Source: Corbicula japonica
Lineage: Eukaryota > Mollusca > Bivalvia > Venerida > Cyrenidae
Direction: 5' to 3'
Assembly (NCBI GenBank): GCA_038501625.1
Contig: JAZAYU010000015.1
Coordinates: forward strand, 2,130,991 to 2,194,990
Length of the DNA: 64,000 nt
The translations under genes were made by a program, and so were the position numbers. Below are positions 56,151-64,000 of this stretch, piece by piece. The notes beneath the pieces were generated by a model. That model had not been told where the DNA came from. It ran no database searches and saw only the letters and a list, made by a program, of their open reading frames with translations. Positions within the stretch are counted from its first letter, which is position 1, and the number at the start of each line of letters is the position of its first letter.

Positions 56151-56591
56151 CTGTTAAAAAGCATAACAGCATAATGCATTATATATGGCATAAAGGCGCT
56201 ACAGAACACAGTGTACTCACCATTTGGATAGATAATGTTCACATTTCATTCAAGAGAGCTTTAAAAAATAAAAAATACAATTTTAAATGAATCAGATCTG
56301 ATTTCTAAAAACAATAAAATTTACAGGAACTTAGCAAGGTAATCTGAAATCAAAGATTTTTAAAGGCTGGCCTAAATGATTTCAAAAACACAACATCTTC
56401 GTTATTTGGTCTTTGACCAATATTGTCAGGTATGTATATAAGTATATATATAACATGGGTAAACATAAACATTTTATATTCAGAAATGACACAGATCTTA
56501 AATTGCTCATCTCTTAAATAGACAAGCAAGAAAAATGTACAGTAGTTTAGAGAAGCTTCTATGCAAGTAAAGCTGATTTGGAACAATCTTT

Positions 56592-56840
56592 AGACCTTTA
56601 CTTCATATATGTGTTTGCAACCAGTATGGATCCAGATCAGCTGGCACATCCTTGCTGTTTGATGGTGATACACTGTCTGCACTGTTCACTTTCAGATTCA
56701 GTGGATTATTTCTGACCAAGATGCGACTAGTTCAAATCCTATTCAGACAGCTCTGACATGCCAGCTGATCTGGATCCACACTGGTTGCACATGCATAAAA
56801 ATACTTATTTATTTATGCATATATATGTAGTAAAGGGTTA
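56592..56840. repeat. Family 2 repeat, diverged
   Basis: GTATGGATCCAGATCAGCTG and CAGCTGATCTGGATCCACAC modules. The ends include TTTACTTCATATATG and GTAGTAAAGGGTTAA. Confidence 0.7.
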
Positions 56841-57366
56841 ATGTATATACTTTCATAATATAATATAAATGTACCGGGTATGCTCAGGGTATGCTCACAT
56901 GAGAACAATGCAAAATTTCATTACTCAATAATTTCATGGGCAGTAACTCTGTCATGGCTGATTTCATCAGACATTCAATAATGAACAATCTGGCTGAGTG
57001 TATTTATGCCTTTGGCTGGCTAAATAATACGGATGATTTTGACACATATTGTTTGAAATCACAACTCTCATCAGATTCCTTTTATCCTATACCTCAAAGT
57101 AAAGATACAGACTCGAAACAGACATTCATCAAAAATATCTGCATAGCGAAATAATGATGCATTTCGTAAAATCTTTTGTGACATCATTACAAAAACAAAT
57201 TACATTATTTTGACTCATCTAATGGCTCATTGATACGATGTGTCTATTTCGATGTGACAGACTTCAGCTGTCTTAGACATTCTGTTGATCATGTTTGTAA
57301 ACACACAAATGGACTAACAGGGTGAAAGAGTGAGTAGCCAATAAAACAAGGCTAGAAAGCATGTAT

Positions 57367-57604
57367 AACCCTTTCCTCCATATATACATATTTTTACGCA
57401 TGTGCGACCAGTGTAGATCCAGATCAGCCGGCACATCCGTGCCATCTGATCAGGATCTGCACTGGCTGCATTTTGGTTAGAGATTACCTAACAAATCAAA
57501 AAGCAAACAGTTTAGATCCTGATCAGACGGCACTGATGTGCTGGCTGATCTGGACCTAAACTGTTCGCCCATGCAATAAAGGTGTACCTATGGAGGAAGG
57601 GGAT
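57367..57604. repeat. Family 2 repeat, full-length reference copy
   Basis: Good consensus-like copy: TAACCCTTTCCTCCATATAT at the left, GTGTAGATCCAGATCAGCCG / CCATCTGATCAGGATCTGCA, a TTGGTTAGAGATTACCTAAC spacer, CAGTTTAGATCCTGATCAGA / CTGGCTGATCTGGACCTAAA, and TATGGAGGAAGGGGATAA at the right. Confidence 0.85.
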
Positions 57605-58440
57605 AACAAATGTGTAATATAAGAAAATTTGTGACAGCTGTAATTAAATTGCGAAGGTAGGCAAGTGATAAATTAGCAACATTCACAATTTATGAAAATA
57701 ACGACACATAGAGACATTAAACACAAAAATTATAAATATAAGATGACCTTAATGATAATAAAACTAGATGGGTGATAAGCTGGACACTTGTGTCTCTCTC
57801 GGGAACTTTGTAAAAAAAAAAATTAATGAAGAAACATTAGGATATGGCAAATTTATTGACATTGTTAAGTTTTCATGACAAAATCCAAAAACAAAAACGG
57901 GCACAACTCCATCAAATGCGACCTTAACCTTCATCACGACCATGTTGTCATAAGCTGTCTAATTTAAAAGTCTGATGAAGAAATTAAAAAAAATGGCAAA
58001 GTTAAAGCAAACATTAAGTTTTCAGCATGTGATGGACCGACAGATTGACAAAGTGATCCTTATGTATCGCCTATCTTTGAAAAGGCAAAACCAAAAGTAA
58101 AATATAAACAACTTTAAAAATATGGGATAAAATGTTGAAACAGATTCTTTTTGGTGATAATGAACAATCACTGAAAAAATGAAAATTTATGGACAGATAA
58201 TAATCAAGTAAATGATACATGCGATGAAAAACATATCAATCAACTCACTTGTACAATATAACCTCAAAAATCAAGCAGAATTATAAAAAAAATTGAGTGT
58301 TAAATACATGAAGCAGATTTTTAATGTTATGAAATGTATTTTTAACTGTTAAAAATTGTCAGGAAAATGTATGGCACACTTTTACAACCAGTCAGCATGG
58401 TTGCATAAAATTATAAACAATAATTGTAATCTGATTATTA
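57605..58440. other. Intergenic, no feature recognised
   Basis: A-rich unique-looking sequence with no gene or repeat I can support. Confidence 0.5.
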
Positions 58441-58443
58441 TAC

Positions 58444-58592
58444 TGGGCTGGAGGTTATAAAGCTGAGATTGGAAACCAGTCTCAAATCTCAAGCATCTGA
58501 TTGGCTGAAATGGCGACCAGTCGCCATTTCAGCCAATCAGATGCTTGAGATTTGAGACTGGTTTCCATGCTCAGCTTTATAACCTTGGGCAC
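58444..58592. mobile_element. Palindromic MITE (family 1), near-perfect hairpin
   Basis: Arms GGTTATAAAGCTGAGATTGG ... and its reverse complement meet at AATGGCGACCAGTCGCCATT. Almost the whole element is one hairpin. Confidence 0.9.
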
Positions 58593-58599
58593 TGAAATG

Positions 58600-58772
58600 A
58601 AAAAGAAGCTGGCACATTGATGTTGTCTGATCAGTATATACACTGTTCGCTTCTTTGTCAAATTAAACCCTAATGGATAAAAAAGCAGACAGTGGAGATC
58701 CTGATCAGATGGCTGGCTGATCTGGATCTACACTGCGAGCCAATGGATTACATCCGAATCCCATCGAGTTAA
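58600..58772. repeat. Family 2 repeat, partial
   Basis: GGAGATCCTGATCAGATGGC and CTGGCTGATCTGGATCTACA, directly after the family 1 MITE. Confidence 0.65.
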
Positions 58773-58898
58773 GGGTCAAACATGTTAAATTACTTACTTA
58801 AGACTCAGTATCACATATTAGTTATATCAATGTACAATAAATACACAACGATATGTTATATATTCAACAGGCACTGTAGTCTCTCTGCTGCCTCCATC

Positions 58899-59026
58899 AA
58901 CCCTTACATATATACAGGTTTTATCGTGTAGGTGACCAGATAAGATTCAGATTAGCTCAAACATCCATGCCATCTGATCTGGATCTACACTGTTCGCTCG
59001 TGGGATAGAAGTCATGTCTATGGTTT
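58899..59026. repeat. Family 2 repeat with central deletion
   Basis: AACCCTTACATATATACAGG and CATCTGATCTGGATCTACAC, abutting the next copy head to tail. Confidence 0.6.
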
Positions 59027-59266
59027 AACCCTTTCCTGTACAGACACACCTTTATTGCTAGGGCGAACAGTTTAGATCCAGATCAGCCGGCACATCCGTG
59101 CCGTCTGATCAGGATCTAAAGTGTTCGCTTTTTGATTCATTAGGTTATTTCTGACCAAAATGCGACCAGTGCAGATCCTGATCAGACGGCACAGATGTGC
59201 CGGCTGATCTGGATCTACACTGGTCGCATATGCGTAAAAATGCGTATATATCCAGGAAAGGGTTAA
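59027..59266. repeat. Family 2 repeat, full length
   Basis: Both palindromic modules intact: CAGATCAGCCGGCACATCCG TGCCGTCTGATCAGGATC, mirrored at 59172-59215. Confidence 0.85.
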
Positions 59267-59289
59267 AGGGTTTACTCTGTTCTATTTAC

Positions 59290-59362
59290 CCTTAATATCC
59301 CATGATGAGTGAATGTAGATTCTGATAATACTGAATGAATGTACCAGCTGATCTGGATCTAC
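59290..59362. repeat. Family 2 fragment
   Basis: CCAGCTGATCTGGATCTACG is the only clear module. Confidence 0.45.
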
Positions 59363-59629
59363 GTAATTGAATTAATATCTTATGAAGTTCAACATGGTAT
59401 AGAAAACACTTGGTTTGTTTAAAGTGTGTTTTTGTGATCTGGACTTGACATAAGTAATTTGATGCATATGAACTAAGTAAATGAATTTGAACCCGGCCAA
59501 AACTGTCATTGCATCTTCTCTTCACAGAATGTCCCGATGAAATTTAATGATACCAATGGATAGTTGTTGGCTGGTGACTGGATATAGATTAAACCTTCAT
59601 AAAGCAAAATGCAAAGCAAATAGCACATT

Positions 59630-59867
59630 AACCCTTTCCTTCATAGATACACCTTTATTGTGAGGGCGAACAGCTTTGATCCAGATCAGCCGGCACATCT
59701 GTGCCGTCGAATCAGGATTTAAACTGTTCACTTTTTGTTTCATAAAGTTATTTCTGACAAAATGCGACCAGTGCAGATCCTGATCAGACGGCACGGATGT
59801 GCCGGCTGATCTGGATCTACACTGGTTGCACATGCGTAACAATGTGTATATATGGAGGAAAGGGTTA
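59630..59867. repeat. Family 2 repeat, full length
   Basis: TTAACCCTTTCCTTCATAGA ... GATCCAGATCAGCCGGCACA ... GATCAGACGGCACGGATGTG ... ATGGAGGAAAGGGTTAA. Confidence 0.85.
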
Positions 59868-59976
59868 AGCAGTCGTAAGTTGCAGCATGTTACCTGATTG
59901 GAAATAGTTTCAGTTTTTCCAAGTTTTGATTTTATCTTATCAAGCATGTCACGGGAAAAGGTGTCTTCAGTAATAT

Positions 59977-60300
59977 TTTATTGACAGTTTAGTTTTTTAC
60001 TGTTTTGGAAAAAATTAACAATTATTTATTATTTTCTGATAACTAAAATGTAATTCTACTACACATTCTGACAATAAAATGGTATTTTTAGCATGTAATT
60101 ATCTATTATTTTCTCATAACTTCCAGTAAAATGCAATACTGTTGCACATTTTTACAATATAATGGTATTTTTATCATAAAATGTGTACAAATAAATTTTG
60201 TCTGCTAAACTTTATAACTCCATTTCAATGATGATGTCAACTCTCCAAAGTAAAACTTCATTTCAATGATGATGTCAACTCTCCAAAGGTCCCTTTTCCC
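59977..60300. other. Probable integrin 3' UTR and tandem short repeats
   Basis: A minus-strand AATAAA at 59982-59977 lies about 440 nt past the integrin stop. The sequence also carries duplicated TTTCAATGATGATGTCAACT CTCCAAAG (60220 and 60262) and repeated TTATTTTCTCATAACT motifs. Confidence 0.4.
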
Positions 60301-60423
60301 ACGACGCACCCCATAATTATGACAAGAGATAGCTCACACTGCCTGTATCACAAACATAATCCAGTATTATCAAGCCTTACATATACTTCTAGTTTTACAC
60401 TCACTATCCAGCATTCTCTTGTG

Positions 60424-63400
60424 TTACGTGTAATGGTATTTCGAGTCTGGGGAACTTGGATTTGTCTGTTTATAATCACCATTTTGAGCTGCAGGTGTAA
60501 GGAAAGCTTTTTCTTCAGGACGGCGTCGTCGGAAAAATCCACACTGAAAATACAACAACAACAACAATACCAATCAGAACTGTTGAAATCAATCGAAACA
60601 TGTTATGAATTGATCATGGTAACTGATAACTAATTGGATGAAAGGGGAGATTTTTTACAGCTGCAAATAGCACAAACAACACAACTGTGACATTTAAATA
60701 CTATTAGATCACAAAGGAAACTTTGAAAGCCAACAAGACAGTTATAAAATATTTTCCACCTTTTTAATCCTTGTATTTTGTGAAATTCAAACAAATACTT
60801 CCATAACTTTTGTCAATTTTTAGATTCTCAGATATGTTAATGAATCTTACATGTGCTGTAGTTATTAGATGGTAAACCCATTCCATTAACCTTTTACTTC
60901 ATTAGATACGCATTTTATCGCATGTGCAACCAGTGTAGATGGTTCATCCTTGCCATCTGATCTGCACTGTTCACATTTTTTTGGGGTCAAAAATACCCTA
61001 ATAACTCTAAAATTGAACAGTGTAGATCCTGATCAGATGGCATGGATGTGTGGGTTGTTCTGGATCTAAACTGTTAGCCCATTCAAAAGACATATCCATG
61101 GAGTTAACAGTTAAAACATCTGATGCATCTCACAAGGTCCTCTCTCACACTCTCTGGGTTATAAAGCTAAGAAGATCACAAGATACTTACCCACCGAAGA
61201 GGCACCATCAGTAACAAAATGCCTATTCACACAGGCAAGCAGTGACCTAAGTTTAATAGGGTTAAGGAAAGATATTAACTTACCAAAGTAGCACCACCAA
61301 TAATTACTGAAGTAAAATGCCTATACACACAGGCAAGTGGGGACTGTAGTTAAATAGGGTTAAGAAGATTACCAGATACTTACCCACCAAAGAAGCACTA
61401 TCAGTAACAACAATAGTAAAATGCCTATACACAGGCAAGATTAACTCTTTCCTATATATATACGCATTTTTAGCCATGTGCGACCAGTTTAGATCCAGAT
61501 CAGCTAGCACATCCATGCCATCGGATCAGGATCTGCACTGGTCGCATTTTGGTCAGAAATAACCTAACAAATCAAAAATTGAACAATTTAGACCCTGATC
61601 AGATGGCACAGATATGCCGTCTGATCTGGATCTAAACTGTACGCCCATGCAATAAAGGTGTATCTATGGAGGAAAGGGTTGACAGGATTAAGAAGATTAC
61701 CAGATACTTACCCACCAAAGAAGAACTATCAAGAATAACAGTAGTAAAATGCCTATACATACAGGAAAGTGGGGACTGTAGTTTAATAGGGTTAGGTAGA
61801 TCACCACCAGATACTTACCCACCAAAGAAGCACTATCAATTATAACAGTAGTAAAATGCCTATACACAGGCAATCTTCCCTTTCCTCCATTTATACGCAT
61901 TTTTAGACATGTGCGACCAGTATAGATCCAGATTAGCCGTTCTGTCAGATCAGGATCGGCACTGGTTGAATTTTGGTCAGAAATAACCTAACAAATCAAA
62001 AAATGAACAGTTTTGATCCTAATCAGATGGCACAGATATGCCATCTGAACTGGATCTAAACTGTTCGCCCATGCAATAAAGGTGTATCTATGGAGGAAAG
62101 GGTTTATAGGGTTAAGTAGACCAAAACAAGTACTAACCCACCAAAGAAGCACGATCAATAATAACAGTAGTAAAATGCCTGTACACACAAGCAAGTGAGG
62201 ACTGAAGATCAACACAAGTACTTACCCACCAAAGAAGCACTATCAATAATAACAGTAGTAAAATGCCTGCTGATACAGCAACCCCTATAATCCATGGTTC
62301 TATACCCTTCTTCTTTGGATGTAATTTTTCTGGATCAACATATGTTGTTATCTAAAATACAAGAGGTGATAAATAATATTATTACACCTCACGTGATTAG
62401 TTTACTATATAGCGTAATGTGACGTCACAGGGAGATAATCGCTACTGTCACATATGCGACAGCATCATGTCACCCTCGCGTGGTCCCAAAACAAATATCT
62501 TGGAAATCCGATTACAAATTAACTTCTACGCATGCGTAATTGACCAAGGGAGATAAACGCATTTTGATCATTATTTGTAGCCGCTTATTGAGCATTATTG
62601 ATTTTGGACTTCCGGCGCTTGATTTTGTTCCCAAACGAAATTTGGTCATAGTCAAGATCTCTAAAAAAACAAATGTTGGGTGTAATAAAATAAATATCAC
62701 ATCCCATCGGGAGAAACAGTACGAAATGTTAACCCTTGAGAAGGTAATGTCAACCTCGGGTAACGCCTCGGTTGACATTACTTCTCTCTGGTTAACATTT
62801 CGTACTGTTACCCCCAATGGGATGTGATATTTATATAAGCCTGCGCATCCTTTCAGTCTGATCAGGACTTAATACACAGAAATAAAGTCAGAAATAACCT
62901 AATGATACAGTCCATTTGTGAAGCTACGAATCGCGACTTTACAAAATGACGGTGTACTACAAACAAATCGTCCGGTCCCATCCATATTTCTTCATATTCA
63001 ATATAAAAAACATAAATTTCCTGTTTGCTTCCTGGTTGTGTAAAGGGTGACAAACTTTGATTTCTTGCTTATAAATTGAAAGTTCTTTAAAATGGATATT
63101 TTAGAAATTCTATATGTTGTATACACCAGTTTATTCAAGGGTTTCATAAATGCAAAGAATGTAGTTTTCACAGATCACTGATCGAAAGATAACAAACATT
63201 CTCAAGTAATTTGAAAAGTCTCTTGATTATATGGTTTCTTACTTATTTACTTGTTTTTATTTTATAGGCAAAAGGGAATTTTTTCTTGAATTGGGAATTT
63301 TTTCTTAAAATTGGGAAAATTGGTCACTGGCATTGGGAATAGGGCCCAATATCCACCCCGCAAGACAGGCTGAAAATCCCATGTCTTGTGATTTAGTATG

Positions 63401-63605
63401 TGTGTGAGTGAGTGAGTGAGTAAAGTCTTTATTTAACGAGGCCACACATTTGGTTTGCCGATCTTCCATGTGGGCCACTATATCTACTTACATCATATGT
63501 TGTTCTGGTATAGGTGGCAGCAGCTACATTCATGTTTGGAAAAGGCATGGCTAATACTTCTGCCGTTGCTTTAGAGACGAAGAAAAACTGCTCAGATATC
63601 TTTTT
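60424..63605 (-). CDS. Integrin alpha subunit, last three coding exons (5' part beyond window)
   Basis: Exons 63605-63492 (38 codons), 62351-62226 (42 codons) and 60543-60424 (39 codons plus stop), all phase 0 with GT-AG borders. The first encodes the membrane-proximal ectodomain (SEQFFFVSKATAEVL...). The second encodes a short stalk (YVDPEKLHPKKKG), the single-pass helix (EPWIIGVAVSAGILLLLLLI, then VLLWW), and ends exactly at the membrane border. The third starts with CGFFRRRR, the juxtamembrane GFFKR-type motif of integrin alpha chains that contacts the beta subunit and holds the receptor inactive, followed by a 31-residue tail ending KYHYT. Integrins are alpha-beta cell-surface adhesion receptors. 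The subtype cannot be decided from this C-terminal part. The exon after the helix is separated by 1.7 kb that holds partial copies of the helix exon. Confidence 0.93.
60889..61110. repeat. Family 2 repeat, diverged, in integrin intron
   Basis: TTAACCTTTTACTTCATTAG, GTGTAGATCCTGATCAGATG and TTCTGGATCTAAACTGTTAG remain. Confidence 0.65.
61441..61681. repeat. Family 2 repeat within the exon-fragment array
   Basis: Full length: TTAACTCTTTCCTATATATA ... GTATCTATGGAGGAAAGGGT. Confidence 0.8.
61876..62105. repeat. Family 2 repeat within the exon-fragment array, second copy
   Basis: Occupies the same relative place as 61441-61681 and shares TTTTGGTCAGAAATAACCTA then ACAAATCAAAAA with it, consistent with duplication as part of a larger unit. 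Confidence 0.8.
62352..63491 (-). other. Integrin intron before the transmembrane exon
   Basis: Contains the large hairpin at 62689-62836, a family 2 fragment (62838-62905, CAGTCTGATCAGGACTTAAT), AATTGGGAAAATTGG repeats near 63270-63350 related to the 44313 element, and a GTGAGTGAGTGAGTGAG microsatellite (63402-63421). Confidence 0.6.
62689..62836. mobile_element. Long hairpin, about 65-bp arms
   Basis: The left arm TAAATATCACATCCCATCGG ... AACAGTACGAAATGTTAACC ... GGTAATGTCAACC is repeated in reverse on the right (GGTTGACATTACTTC ... GGTTAACATTTCGTACTGTT ... GGGATGTGATATTTATA) around a 14-bp loop (TCGGGTAACGCCTC). Probably a foldback MITE. Confidence 0.85.
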
Positions 63606-64000
63606 CTGAAAAAAATTATATATTTATTAGTGATGGTTATTTTTCATCTCAGTTCTATGATAATTTGTGTCCAGTAAAACATGGAACTTTGTTGAACCCT
63701 TTAGGTCATAAAATTCATTGAATATGGCCAACATCCCTTGGTCCACCAGTGTACATCTGCAATCGTTGATAATGACTGTATATGTGATTGCCAAATATTA
63801 TTATTAGCTAAATTCTGTTCCTGCCTCTCTAAAGTGTAGCCCAAAACTTTGTTTGGGAAAGGTAAGATGCAAGATATTTTCAGAAAGTGGGTTTGTTTGG
63901 AGCCGTCTTCGGGTAGTTACATGATAATTTCCAACTTCCTGGCCTAAATCCCCATATAAATTCAATATGGCTGCCTAATAATATTATAATAAAGGGGTTC
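63606..64000 (-). other. Integrin intron to window edge
   Basis: No exon recognised. GGTAAGATGCAAGATATTTT and following sequence near 63860 resemble the GTCGTATGCAAGATTTC dispersed repeat. Confidence 0.5.

Larger units (their letters stand above)
61180..62220 (-). repeat. Six partial copies of the integrin transmembrane exon 3' half
   Basis: Units at about 61180, 61279, 61377, 61707, 61814 and 62105-62220 each contain, on the minus strand, GCATTTTACTACTG ... TTGATAGTGCTTCTTTGGTGG, that is the last 41 nt or so of the exon at 62351-62226, mostly followed by GTAAGT. Each is preceded by AG of GTGTATAG or similar. Spacing is about 95-105 bp, with shared AGTTTAATAGGGTTAAG filler. Two family 2 repeats interrupt the set at similar places, giving a larger unit of about 420 bp repeated twice. 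Confidence 0.85.

Noticed and set aside
59597..59947. Minus-strand frame containing RMCNQCRSRSAGTSVPS
   Set aside because: Translation of a family 2 palindromic repeat. The same peptide-like string appears wherever the repeat occurs.

Overview
The window is animal nuclear DNA. Genes are split by GT-AG introns, most sequence is AT-rich and non-coding, and it is packed with short non-autonomous transposons. An integrin alpha tail, an MSL1 orthologue and a metazoan-type small heat shock protein indicate a metazoan. The repeat families (a palindromic repeat built on GATCCAGATCAG / CTGATCAGGATC, and elements ending in ATCCCCCGCCG) remind me of bivalve molluscs, perhaps a venerid-type clam. That species guess is from memory. 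All recognised host genes lie on the minus strand.

Left third (1-28.6 kb): a tandem segmental duplication, offset by about 18.96 kb at its left end. Each unit carries a small cysteine-peptidase-like gene (Gln/Cys/Asp-X-His layout, unnamed) followed by small heat shock protein (sHSP) sequence. Copy A of the peptidase-like gene (1-3043) runs off the left edge. Copy B (16867-25148) is complete, with five exons including a 22-nt microexon, and encodes 351 aa. Copy A of the sHSP is only exon 2 (14482-14822), because the duplication ended inside the sHSP intron. A 27-bp minisatellite lies next to that breakpoint. Copy B of the sHSP (26594-28408) is a complete two-exon, 188-aa gene with a heat-shock element and TATA box. 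The two units also differ by many insertions, the largest being about 9.9 kb of transposon-derived sequence in unit A (about 3.67-13.56 kb).

Middle (28.6-47.8 kb): repeat-rich intergenic DNA, then the eight-exon gene for MSL1 (36148-47645, 408 aa), scaffold of the MSL histone H4K16 acetyltransferase complex. Its introns hold a pogo/Tigger-like DNA transposon with terminal inverted repeats (TIRs) and TA target duplications (41057-43558), a 2-kb hAT-like element, a small hAT-like MITE, and a nested transposon insertion just beyond the gene in its 3' flank.

Right (47.8-64 kb): a 14-unit array of about 169-bp repeats (49.05-51.43 kb) inside a larger element, a dense field of palindromic repeats, and the last three coding exons of an integrin alpha gene (60424-63605). 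The intron after the transmembrane exon contains repeated partial copies of that exon with their splice donors.

The peptidase-like gene, sHSP, MSL1 and integrin show no obvious functional link. The unusual points are the duplicated peptidase-like family, the MSL1 ubiquitin-interacting motif and the integrin partial-exon array.
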